Below, piece after piece: positions 50,492 through 58,572 of a stretch of DNA of 64,000 bases (its first letter is position 1; every line of letters starts with the position of its first letter). The stretch comes from JAIRMO01 sp046533115 (GTDB lineage Bacteria; Spirochaetota; Spirochaetia; Treponematales; Breznakiellaceae): assembly GCF_046533115.1 (NCBI RefSeq), contig NZ_JAJQRC010000004.1:89156-153155 (forward strand), read 5' to 3'. The translations under genes and the position numbers were made by a program. The notes under the pieces were generated by a model. It searched no databases and was not told the DNA's origin. It saw only the letters and a program-made list of their open reading frames with translations.

Positions 50492-52240
50492 ATGATTAAC
50501 CTGAAAATAAACGGTATTCCCCTGCAGGTGGAAGAAGGTACGACCATCCTCAACGCTGCTAAAAAGATCAATATTAAGATCCCTACCCTCTGTTATAACC
50601 CGGATCTTCCCCCTTGGGCATCCTGCGGTATCTGTATTGTCCGCATGGAAGGTTCCCCCAAAATGGTCCGGGCCTGTACTACCCCGGTAACGGAAAACAT
50701 GAGTATCATTACCCATGATACGGAGATCATCGCGGTACGGCGGACCGTGGTGGAACTGATCCTGTCCAATCACCCCAATGACTGCCTGCAGTGTCCCCGG
50801 AATGGCAACTGCGAACTCCAGACCCTGGCAGCGGAATTCGGTATCCGGCAGGGTCCCTACCGGAAAATATCCAACAACCTGTCCATTGATGATTCCAATC
50901 CGGCCATCATACTTAACCCCGAAAAATGCATCCGCTGCGGCCGCTGTGTTAAGGTCTGTCAGGAGATGCAGAATGTCTGGGCCCTGGAATTCCTTGGCCG
51001 GGGTATCAAGGGCAGGATCGCCTCTGCGGCGGGTACCCCCCTGGGGGAGAGTCCCTGTATCAAATGCGGCCAATGCGCCGCCCACTGTCCGGTGGGGGCT
51101 ATCTACGAACGGGACGATACCGTCAAGGTATGGGCCGCCCTGCAAAACGCCGATGTCCATCCGGTGGTCCAGATTGCCCCGGCGGTCCGGGTTGCCCTGG
51201 CCGAGGAATTCGGCCTGGAACCGGGCTCCCTGATAACCAAAAAGATCTACACCGCCCTCAGACGCCTTGGGTTCAAGACCATCTTTGACACCAACTTTTC
51301 CGCGGATCTCACCATCATGGAGGAGGGAACGGAGCTGGTGAAGCGGCTTACCCATGGGGGGAAGATTCCCCTCATCACCAGCTGCTGTCCCGCCTGGGTT
51401 GATTATATGGAAAAATACTATACCGATATGATACCGAATTTTTCCACCGCCAAATCCCCTCAGCAAATGATGGGCGCCATGATCAAGACCTATTGGGCGG
51501 GAAAAGCCGGGATAGACCCGGACAGGATCTTCTCCGTTTCGGTCATGCCCTGTACCGCTAAAAAATGGGAAACCAAACGGAACCAGGATATGCGGTCCGC
51601 CGGTCATGGGGATGATGTGGACATCTCCATTACCACCCGGGAATTGGCCCGGATGATCAAACAGGCGGGGATTGAAATCCTCAAACTTGATGATGAGGAA
51701 GCGGATAATCCCCTGGGCCCCTATACCGGGGCGGGTACCATCTTCGGTGTTACCGGGGGGGTTATGGAAGCCGCGGTGCGGAGCGCCTATTTCCTCGTGA
51801 CAAAAAAAGAGTTGGGGGATGTCAATTTTCTCCCGGTCCGGGGTCTTGAGGGGGTAAAGGAAGCGGAGGTGGATTTCCAAAACGGTACCAAGATCCGCAT
51901 CGCCGCGGCCCACCAAATGGGTAATATCGCCGAGGTTTTGGACCGGATCCGAGCCGCCCGGGATGAGGGGAAGGAACCTCCCTACCACTTTGTGGAGGTT
52001 ATGGCCTGCCGGGGAGGCTGTATAGGCGGGGGCGGACAACCCTATGGTTGTACCGACGAGATCCGCTCTAAACGCAGCGCGGGGATCTACCGGGATGACG
52101 AGATATCGCCCTACCGCTGTTCCCACCAGAACCCTAATATCAAACTGGTATATGATGAATTCTTGGGGGAACCCACAGGTCATAAGGCCCATGAACTGCT
52201 CCACACCAAATACGAGGAACGGCCCCTGTATTTAAAATAA
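50492..52240 (+). CDS. hndD: [FeFe] hydrogenase catalytic subunit HndD/HydA
   Basis: The 582-residue catalytic subunit has an N-terminal plant-type [2Fe-2S] domain (CYNPDLPPWASCGIC), the His-Cys3 [4Fe-4S] site HPNDCLQCPRNGNCELQ, and two ferredoxin clusters (CIRCGRCVKVC, CIKCGQCAAHC). The H-cluster motifs are TSCCPAW at 296-302, MPCTAKKWE from 352 and MACRGGCIGGGGQP from 504. All Cys ligands of the H-cluster are intact, so it should make or oxidise H2. The maturases HydE, HydF and HydG are not in the window. A strong terminator follows. Confidence 0.96.
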   Translation: MINLKINGIPLQVEEGTTILNAAKKINIKIPTLCYNPDLPPWASCGICIVRMEGSPKMVRACTTPVTENMSIITHDTEIIAVRRTVVELILSNHPNDCLQCPRNGNCELQTLAAEFGIRQGPYRKISNNLSIDDSNPAIILNPEKCIRCGRCVKVCQEMQNVWALEFLGRGIKGRIASAAGTPLGESPCIKCGQCAAHCPVGAIYERDDTVKVWAALQNADVHPVVQIAPAVRVALAEEFGLEPGSLITKKIYTALRRLGFKTIFDTNFSADLTIMEEGTELVKRLTHGGKIPLITSCCPAWVDYMEKYYTDMIPNFSTAKSPQQMMGAMIKTYWAGKAGIDPDRIFSVSVMPCTAKKWETKRNQDMRSAGHGDDVDISITTRELARMIKQAGIEILKLDDEEADNPLGPYTGAGTIFGVTGGVMEAAVRSAYFLVTKKELGDVNFLPVRGLEGVKEAEVDFQNGTKIRIAAAHQMGNIAEVLDRIRAARDEGKEPPYHFVEVMACRGGCIGGGGQPYGCTDEIRSKRSAGIYRDDEISPYRCSHQNPNIKLVYDEFLGEPTGHKAHELLHTKYEERPLYLK

Positions 52241-52270
52241 GCCGGCTCAACGGTGATCCGCTAAAAAGCC

Positions 52271-52312
52271 GCCCGGAAATACTATGACCCGTTGGTCAAG
52301 TTATTTCCGGGC
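52271..52312 (+). terminator. Terminator of the hydrogenase operon
   Basis: A perfect 11-bp stem, GCCCGGAAATA / TATTTCCGGGC, encloses a smaller GACC/GGTC hairpin, 31 bases after the hydA stop. A weakly T-rich stretch follows. It may also serve the convergent DUF4398 gene. Confidence 0.75.
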
Positions 52313-52348
52313 GCTTTCTCATCCGGGGAAGGTCCGCAGCGGGAAGGG

Positions 52349-52933
52349 TTACTTTTTTCGGGATTTTTTCGTAACGGCCCTTGAAATTTCCGCGGTGATA
52401 TCGCCAAGGGCTGCCCGCCCTTCCATACTTTTATTCTGGGATTCCTGGTAACGATTGGCGGCCAGGTTCTCTTCTGCTTCCCCGATAGTATTCCGGGCGG
52501 CTTCCAGTCTTTGGGTCAGGGCATTAAAATCGGCATCCACCTTATCAAGGTTTTTTGCCGTATTCAGGGTCTTTTCGGTAGCAGCCAGGGCATTTTGCGC
52601 TTCCGAGAGGAGCCGTATGGTTTCTTCCCGGGCCCGAGCCGCCCCGAAGCTGCCATCACTCCGGGCTTTTTCCGCGGCATCTATGGCTTCCTGGGCCAGG
52701 AGCTTGGCCTCGTCGTACCGCTTGGAATCCGCCGATGTCCGCATCCGGGAAAGGGCGTCCCTCGCCCGTAGCAGGGAACTTTCTCCATAGAGGACCGCAT
52801 CGGGATCATTTTCCGCCTGGGTAACCGCTGCGGAAGCCTTTTCCATTTCTTCTGTTGGGGGCTTGGCACATCCCCAAAGTAGTACGGCGCCGATTATGGC
52901 GCCCCATAAAAAAAATAATCCCCGCTGTCCCAT
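52349..52933 (-). CDS. DUF4398-like lipoprotein
   Basis: The 194-residue protein has a signal peptide and lipobox (IIGAVLLWGCAKPP) followed by a long, mostly helical region rich in Ala, Glu and Arg, the pattern of DUF4398 coiled-coil lipoproteins. The start at 52933 was preferred because GGAGG lies before it and the signal peptide begins there; the frame is open about 95 bases further up. Function is unknown; an envelope role is likely. Confidence 0.75.
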   Translation of the reverse strand: MGQRGLFFLWGAIIGAVLLWGCAKPPTEEMEKASAAVTQAENDPDAVLYGESSLLRARDALSRMRTSADSKRYDEAKLLAQEAIDAAEKARSDGSFGAARAREETIRLLSEAQNALAATEKTLNTAKNLDKVDADFNALTQRLEAARNTIGEAEENLAANRYQESQNKSMEGRAALGDITAEISRAVTKKSRKK

Positions 52934-53101
52934 GGTTCCTCCTGATATTCCGGCCATGACTGGAATATGGAATCTTTTCAAAAATATGCTAGTTTGAAAA
53001 GACTTCATAAGGAAACCGCCGGAAACCACCGGGATTTCCAGAAATTCCCTTAATATAATATAATCTATAAATATGTTATTTTGGGATAGTGGTAATAGAT
53101 A

Positions 53102-55393
53102 ATGGCGGTTTATTTTACAAAAAATTCGAAGATGATGCGATTTTTTATTTCCCTGGGCGCCGCCGTCTTAGGTATTCTAGGGATGGCTCAGCTCCTTACG
53201 GGACCGCGGCTTGGTCCTCTTTATGATTTTCTTGGGGCGTGCCGTCTGTCCCCGCCGGTTTCCGGTGAAATAACCTTGATAGAAACGGATCCCCAAAAGG
53301 ATTTTTTTACCCACTATTTTATTGAGCCTGAGACGGCGGCTTCGGTTTTAATATCCCTAACCGAAATTGATGCCTCGGCCTTGATCCTTCAGATTCCGGT
53401 TGCGGGTCTTTCTTTCGGGATAGCCGGAAACGCGGCGGAATTAAACTTCCGTTTTGATGAGGAATTCGGCCTCGTAAAGGGAAATATCCTGAACCTTTTT
53501 GAGGCTATCCGCCTCGGTTCCATCCCCCCCGGGAAGACGGCGTCCTATGTGGGGGAACTCTTAAACCTCACCGAGCAGGGAAAGGAGCGGCTCCTGTCTT
53601 CGCTGGTACCGCAAGAGGAAGCCGGGATTTTTAAAAAAGCCGCCGCCGCCTTTGGCCGGGTCTGGGAAACCGCTGAGGCCGGATATCCCGCCTTTACCCC
53701 TGATCCTGACGGGGTACTGCGGCGTATGGCCCCGGTCCTCTTGGGGGAAAAGGAAATTGAACACCCGGTGTATACCGCCCTCAAAGAGCGGTACGAACAG
53801 CCGGCCATAGAGCATACCGTAGACGGCCTTATCCTCCGCCTGGTAAAGCCCGGGGATGGGGGAGCCTTATCCCTCCCCCTGGACAGAAACGGGGCGATAT
53901 TGATTGAAAAATCCGGGAAAGGGCAGGATTTTAAACGGGTTCCCCTGTCTTTGCTCGTGGATTACGAGGAAGCGGACAGGGAACTCTACCAGGTTCTCAG
54001 CGCCGCAGATTCCCTGGGGATCTATAGGGGGATAAGTCCGGAAAAACATCCGCCGATTCTTTATGAATATGCTTTTTCCCTCCGGGAAGAGCTCCTGCGG
54101 GAACCGGAAGAGGAAAAAAAACGCCGCTGGATAGAAAGCCGGGAACGGTATTTTATTGCGCTGGAAGATTTCTGTTACGGTCCCGGGGAAATGACCATGG
54201 TTTCAGCCTATGAAGAACGGATAGCCGTGGAAGCCCCGGAAGCTGATATCCAACAGCTGCGGGACCGGCGGGATGAGCTTATCAGGAGTTTTCGGGATAT
54301 CAGGGAAAAATATAACGCCCTGGCGGAGAAGCGGGGGGTCCTAAAATTCCTGCTTTACGGTTCCTTTTGTATTTTGGGGCCCGGGGGCCCGGAAGCTCCT
54401 GGGGAGCCCACGGAGACCGAAGCATCCGCCATCCTCGCCAACAGCCTCCTCTCGGGCAATGTCATCCGGCCCGCGGCGCCCCGGCATATCCTGTTCTGGT
54501 CCCTGGTTTCCGTGGGCATCCTCTGTTTGTGTCTGGTCAAATTGGAACCCCTCCTCTCCCTGGGGGTAGGCTTTTTGCTCAGTGTCCTCATTGGGGTGGT
54601 CTTTTCCGGGAGTTTCGTCCTGAGCGCCTACTGGATAGACCCCTTTATCCCCTTCACGGCGGCGGTGGGGGCTACCCTTACATCGACCCTATTTGTTTTG
54701 GTCATGAACCATCGTTTTGCGGAGCAGGTCCGCCGGGCTTACGGAAGTTCCATAACCCCGGCCTATTTTAAGACCCTGCTCCGGGCCGGAGCCCCCCCGG
54801 CTTTGGAGGCGGTGACGGTTTCCGCCGCTGTCATCGCCGTAAGAAACGAGCCCCTGGTGGTCCGGGAAAGTCAGGGGGCTCCCCAGGAGGCCGCCCAGAA
54901 CGGGGTCGCCTTTCGGGAGGAGCTTTCCCGCTGGTGCTTAAAGGCCGGGGGGATTATGGCGGGATGGGAGGGGGATACGGCGATTATTGCCTTTGGGTCT
55001 CCCCCGGAACGGACGGTCCTGAAGCTCCGGGGGGAACCCTCCTATGACGAGGGCGGCTTAAGCCCGGTAACCCAGGCGATGCAATTTCTCACCATGCTTT
55101 TGAAGGATTCCCCCATGGGGGGGGCCTGGTTCTTCGGTATTGATGTGGGGGAATGCGCCTTTATCCCCATCCCCGGTTCCGGGTACCAGGTCTACGGCCC
55201 TGCCGCGGCTTGTTCCCGGCTCCTCTCCCGACTGGCCCCCCGTTACAAGGTTCCCATACTGGTTACCCGGGCGGTCCAGGAAAAGGCCGGAACTATCCCG
55301 TCCCGGCCGGTCCGGATCTCTACCGGCCAAAAGGGTTCCCGAACTTTCTATACCCTATTGATCCGGGGAAAAAGCGGAAAGACCGGTCTTTGA
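53102..55393 (+). CDS. CHASE2-like membrane protein with degenerate cyclase domain
   Basis: The 763-residue protein has an N-terminal membrane helix, a CHASE2-like extracytoplasmic region (DFLGACRLSPPVSGEITLIE), three more helices at about 465-545, then a class III cyclase homology domain (about 570-760). In that domain AGWEGDTAIIAFGSP, FGIDVGECAFIPIPGSGYQV and YGPAAACSRLLSRL track the cyclase core. However, the metal-binding Asp expected near TVSAAVIAVRN is absent, and so is the normal NlAaRL asparagine. Catalysis therefore looks lost, leaving a sensing or regulatory domain. The stop lies in the loop of a terminator-like hairpin. Confidence 0.65.
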   Translation: MAVYFTKNSKMMRFFISLGAAVLGILGMAQLLTGPRLGPLYDFLGACRLSPPVSGEITLIETDPQKDFFTHYFIEPETAASVLISLTEIDASALILQIPVAGLSFGIAGNAAELNFRFDEEFGLVKGNILNLFEAIRLGSIPPGKTASYVGELLNLTEQGKERLLSSLVPQEEAGIFKKAAAAFGRVWETAEAGYPAFTPDPDGVLRRMAPVLLGEKEIEHPVYTALKERYEQPAIEHTVDGLILRLVKPGDGGALSLPLDRNGAILIEKSGKGQDFKRVPLSLLVDYEEADRELYQVLSAADSLGIYRGISPEKHPPILYEYAFSLREELLREPEEEKKRRWIESRERYFIALEDFCYGPGEMTMVSAYEERIAVEAPEADIQQLRDRRDELIRSFRDIREKYNALAEKRGVLKFLLYGSFCILGPGGPEAPGEPTETEASAILANSLLSGNVIRPAAPRHILFWSLVSVGILCLCLVKLEPLLSLGVGFLLSVLIGVVFSGSFVLSAYWIDPFIPFTAAVGATLTSTLFVLVMNHRFAEQVRRAYGSSITPAYFKTLLRAGAPPALEAVTVSAAVIAVRNEPLVVRESQGAPQEAAQNGVAFREELSRWCLKAGGIMAGWEGDTAIIAFGSPPERTVLKLRGEPSYDEGGLSPVTQAMQFLTMLLKDSPMGGAWFFGIDVGECAFIPIPGSGYQVYGPAAACSRLLSRLAPRYKVPILVTRAVQEKAGTIPSRPVRISTGQKGSRTFYTLLIRGKSGKTGL

Positions 55394-55404
55394 CCGGTCT
55401 TTCC
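55376..55404 (+). terminator. Terminator-like hairpin overlapping the CHASE2 gene end
   Basis: A perfect 13-bp stem, GGAAAGACCGGTC / GACCGGTCTTTCC, with a 3-base loop includes the stop codon of the CHASE2-like gene. It has no T run after it. Confidence 0.6.
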
Positions 55405-55420
55405 AAACGTTTGTCCAAAA

Positions 55421-55792
55421 TTAACCGTGTTTTGAAACAGGTCCAGCCAACAGAACCCCCGGAAGCTTTACGCATAGAGGTTTATCCTCTATGCGTAAAG
55501 CCGGTTGTTGTTCATCCGGGGAACCAACATGCCCCAGAGATAATCTCTGGGGGTGTTGATCTTTTTTTAAATAGATTTTTTTAAATATATGTGTAGCAGT
55601 CCGCCACATCTTATAAATATAAAAGGCCCGGAGTATGGTAGTAGGCATCTCCTTAAACAGTCCCTTGGGAATAAAACTGATCCTTCCCTTGAGGGTATTG
55701 TTTTCACTGAGAGTAAAGGTTATCTCGATACCGTTAATCCAATTCTTGCAGCGCATATTTTCTTTACTCACGATCCATGAACCAACTACCAT
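55421..55792 (-). CDS. Hypothetical protein or gene remnant
   Basis: The 123-residue frame starts at an ATG with AAGGAG eight bases upstream, and its first 80 residues look protein-like (WINGIEITFTLSENNTLKG, RISFIPKGLFKEMPTTIL). After that the frame runs through two strong hairpins, so the tail is not a natural protein end. I do not recognise a family. It may be a real short gene, or a truncated gene cut by repeat insertion. Confidence 0.35.
   Translation of the reverse strand: MVVGSWIVSKENMRCKNWINGIEITFTLSENNTLKGRISFIPKGLFKEMPTTILRAFYIYKMWRTATHIFKKIYLKKDQHPQRLSLGHVGSPDEQQPALRIEDKPLCVKLPGVLLAGPVSKHG
55532..55568 (+). terminator. Predicted Rho-independent terminator
   Basis: A 9-bp stem CCCCAGAGA / TCTCTGGGG with a 3-base loop is followed within 10 bases by a run of seven T. 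This is the likely end of the CHASE2-like transcript. Confidence 0.7.
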
Positions 55793-56198
55793 TTGTTCCG
55801 CTCCTTCAGGCCTTCCTCAAAAAACTTCAGTTTTTGGGAAGGTACCTTGAATTTTGAGGAAAAAACGACCCGTTGCCGCCTTTTCCATACCCAATCCCAA
55901 CCTAACCGGGGTTCGGGATTGGTTCCCTGGTGAGCCGGTTTCAAAGCCCGGTTGGGTTTGAAATCGGTCTGGAGAAAAGCGGGCTTTAGCCCGCTTTTCC
56001 GCTTAAAGCTAAGGCTGCCTGATAAGCAATGCTTATCTTCCAAAATCTAATTTTGAAATAACCTCCTCGTTTAAACTTATTTTGAGTATGGACCGAATTC
56101 TTTTTGTGGTATTGTAGTTTTTTTAGGAAAAAAGTATTAATTATTTGGAAAATTCGTTTTTTGCAGGAATTTTGCGGTCCGGATTTAATCGTGTCGGA

Positions 56199-57959
56199 CT
56201 AGGCGGAATCCTTATCATGGGTGAATTGGGCGGTGTACAGTTCCGCATAAAGCCCGCCCTGGGTCATAAGGTCCCCATGGCTGCCCTGCTGCCGGATCCC
56301 CACATCGTCGATCACCACAATACGGTCCGCGCTGCGGATGGTGGAAAGCCGGTGGGCGATGACCAGGGTGGTACGTCCCCGGGAGAGTTCCTCCAGGGCG
56401 TGTTGTATCTTGAGTTCCGTGGCAGAATCCAGAGCGGAAGTCGCCTCGTCCAGGATGAGGATGGGAGGATTTTTAAGGAAGATCCGGGCGATACTTATCC
56501 GCTGCTTCTGGCCGCCTGAGAGTTTAACCCCCCGTTCCCCGACGATGCTGTCATAACCCTCGGGCATTTTTATGATATCGTCGTGGATTTCCGCCCGTTT
56601 GGCCGCTTGGATGATTTCCTCCCGATCCGCGTCAAGGCGTCCGTAGCGTATATTATCCTCTATGGTACCGGCAAAGAGGAATACGTCCTGCTGTACAATA
56701 CCGATATTTTTCCGCAGTGATTCCAGGGTAATATCCCGGATATCCCTGCCGTCAATGGTGATACTCCCCTCCCGGATCTCGTAAAACCGGGGCAGAAGGT
56801 GGCAAAGGGTTGTTTTTCCACCCCCCGAAGGGCCGACCAGGGCCAGGGTCGTTCCCTCCGGGATCGAAAGATTGATATGCTCCAGTACCCGTATATTGTG
56901 ATTATATGAAAAGGTCACGTCCCGGTATTCGATGCGCCCCTTGATTCCTTCCATATTTATGGCGCCGGGTTTATCCTGTATGTCAGGCTCAATGCGCATG
57001 ATGTCCACAAAACGGCTGAACCCGGCTATGCCGGTGGTGTACTGTTCCACAAAATTGGCCAGCCGCCTGATGGGCTGGAGGAAAGCGGTCACAAAGAGCG
57101 TACAGGTGATGAGTTCCGGCAGGGTCATCTTGTGCCGCATGATCAGGAAGCCGCCGGTGGCGATCACCGCTACGTTGAGGAGGTGCATCAAAAATTCAAG
57201 CTTGCTGTTAAAATGGGCCATGGATTTGTAGTAGGTCTGCTTGGCGGACTTAAAATGTTCGTTTCCCCGAGTAAATTTTTCCGTTTCATGGGCTTCATTG
57301 GTAAAAGCCTTGGCGACCCGGGCGCCGGAGATGCTTGATTCCAGGGAAGCGTTTATCTCGGCGGTCCGTTCCTTTACCTTTTTGGAGGCCCGGAGCATAT
57401 TGACCCGGGATACCATCGTATGGATCGTCATAAGCGGGATCATGCTAAAAAGGACCACCGCCATCTCCCACCGTATGGAAAGGATCAGAAAAAACGCGCC
57501 CAAGAGGGTAAGGAGGGAGATAAAAAGATCCTCTGGGCCATGGTGGGCCAGTTCGGTTACTTCAAAAAGATCGTTGGTTACCCGGGACATAATATGGCCG
57601 GTCCGGTGGTTATCATAAAAAGAAAAGGGCAGCTTCTGAAGATGCTTAAAAAGATCCCGCCGCATATCCGCTTCGATATACGCCCCCACCGTATGACCCC
57701 AGTAGGTAACAAAGTAAGAAAATCCGGTCCGTAATATATAAAGCAAAATCATGAGGCTGATCATGATAAAAAAGAAACGGTAGCGTTCGGTGGGCAAAAA
57801 GCGCTCAATGGTCAATTTGGTCATCATGGGAAATACCAGATCTACCCCGGCAATCAGGGAAGCGCAGAACATATCCGCGGCAAAGAGCTTCCAATGGGGC
57901 CGGTAATAGGCGGCAAATAGGGATAGATAGGACTTGTTTAGGAAATCTTTCGTAGCCAT
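56199..57959 (-). CDS. ABC exporter, fused permease and ATPase (MsbA/MdlB-like)
   Basis: The 586-residue protein has a six-helix exporter domain and an ATPase domain with Walker A GPSGGGKTT, signature LSGGQKQR, Walker B ILILDEATSALDS and H-loop AHRLSTI. It works as a homodimer or heterodimer to export lipids, peptides or drugs; the substrate is unknown. No second half-transporter is adjacent, so a homodimer is likely. The start is uncertain: ATG codons at 57959, 57977 and 57989 are possible and none has an ideal ribosome site. The one at 57959 gives the usual N-terminus. Confidence 0.9.
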   Translation of the reverse strand: MATKDFLNKSYLSLFAAYYRPHWKLFAADMFCASLIAGVDLVFPMMTKLTIERFLPTERYRFFFIMISLMILLYILRTGFSYFVTYWGHTVGAYIEADMRRDLFKHLQKLPFSFYDNHRTGHIMSRVTNDLFEVTELAHHGPEDLFISLLTLLGAFFLILSIRWEMAVVLFSMIPLMTIHTMVSRVNMLRASKKVKERTAEINASLESSISGARVAKAFTNEAHETEKFTRGNEHFKSAKQTYYKSMAHFNSKLEFLMHLLNVAVIATGGFLIMRHKMTLPELITCTLFVTAFLQPIRRLANFVEQYTTGIAGFSRFVDIMRIEPDIQDKPGAINMEGIKGRIEYRDVTFSYNHNIRVLEHINLSIPEGTTLALVGPSGGGKTTLCHLLPRFYEIREGSITIDGRDIRDITLESLRKNIGIVQQDVFLFAGTIEDNIRYGRLDADREEIIQAAKRAEIHDDIIKMPEGYDSIVGERGVKLSGGQKQRISIARIFLKNPPILILDEATSALDSATELKIQHALEELSRGRTTLVIAHRLSTIRSADRIVVIDDVGIRQQGSHGDLMTQGGLYAELYTAQFTHDKDSA

Positions 57960-58098
57960 AGGCCCAATATACTCCATTTTATGCTGCATAGGCCAGTATT
58001 CGGGTGGGGTAAAAGTATTTGCCCTTACCCCAAACCGGTATTTGACATTTAGAAGCCGCCTTATTATTATACAAGGACCCTATTAAAGGAGTTGGTCT

Positions 58099-58572
58099 AT
58101 GAAAACAGCGGTTATTTATTATTCTTATGAAGGTAATTGCGCTTTAATCGCGGGGCTGATAAAAGATGCCCTGGGCTCGGATCTTATTGAACTACAGACG
58201 ACGGAGGATAAAAAACCACAAGGCTTTTCAAAATACCTCTGGGGCGGCAGCCAGGTATTAATGAAGAAAACTCCCTCCCTTAAGCCCTATACGATCGATC
58301 CTGAAGCCTATGATCTTATCATCATCGGTACCCCGGTATGGGCGGCAAGCCCGTCGCCGGCCTTGAATACCTTTTTGGGGGAACAGCGGATCCGCAACAA
58401 AAAGATCGCTCTTTTTTGCTGCCATGCCGGCGGAAGGGGGAAGGTTTTTGACAAAATAAAAGCCAAACTTCCGGACAATACCTTTGTGGGGGAGATAGAT
58501 TTTATTAACCCCAAAAAGCAGCAGCGGCAGGGGGTAATTGATAAACTCAACGAATGGATCAAGGGGCTGTAG
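58099..58572 (+). CDS. Flavodoxin family protein
   Basis: The 157-residue protein has the FMN-binding loop YYSYEGNCALIAGLI in place of the usual SxTGNT, a Y-Y-S-Y start seen in Flavodoxin_2/4-type proteins, and GTPVWAASPSPALNTFL for the second FMN loop. It is probably an electron carrier or a flavodoxin-like reductase. AAAGGAG precedes the ATG. The 3' end overlaps the end of the convergent GtaA-like gene by 14 bases. Confidence 0.85.
   Translation: MKTAVIYYSYEGNCALIAGLIKDALGSDLIELQTTEDKKPQGFSKYLWGGSQVLMKKTPSLKPYTIDPEAYDLIIIGTPVWAASPSPALNTFLGEQRIRNKKIALFCCHAGGRGKVFDKIKAKLPDNTFVGEIDFINPKKQQRQGVIDKLNEWIKGL

Larger units (their letters stand above)
55394..56198. repeat. Hairpin-rich intergenic tract
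   Basis: At least six inverted repeats lie here: a 16-bp stem at 55465-55501, a 9-bp stem at 55532-55552 with T runs behind it, an 8-bp stem at 55891-55922, a TTTCAAA/TTTGAAA palindrome near 55936-55966, a 12-bp stem at 55974-55999, and GATAAGCA/TGCTTATC at 56021-56037. Apart from the weak minus-strand frame listed separately, no gene is visible. Confidence 0.8.

Noticed and set aside
50468..52204. A 578-residue open frame on the minus strand opposite the hydrogenase catalytic gene
   Set aside because: It is a shadow of codon bias. The plus-strand protein has all H-cluster motifs, while the minus frame has no recognisable domain and no ribosome site.
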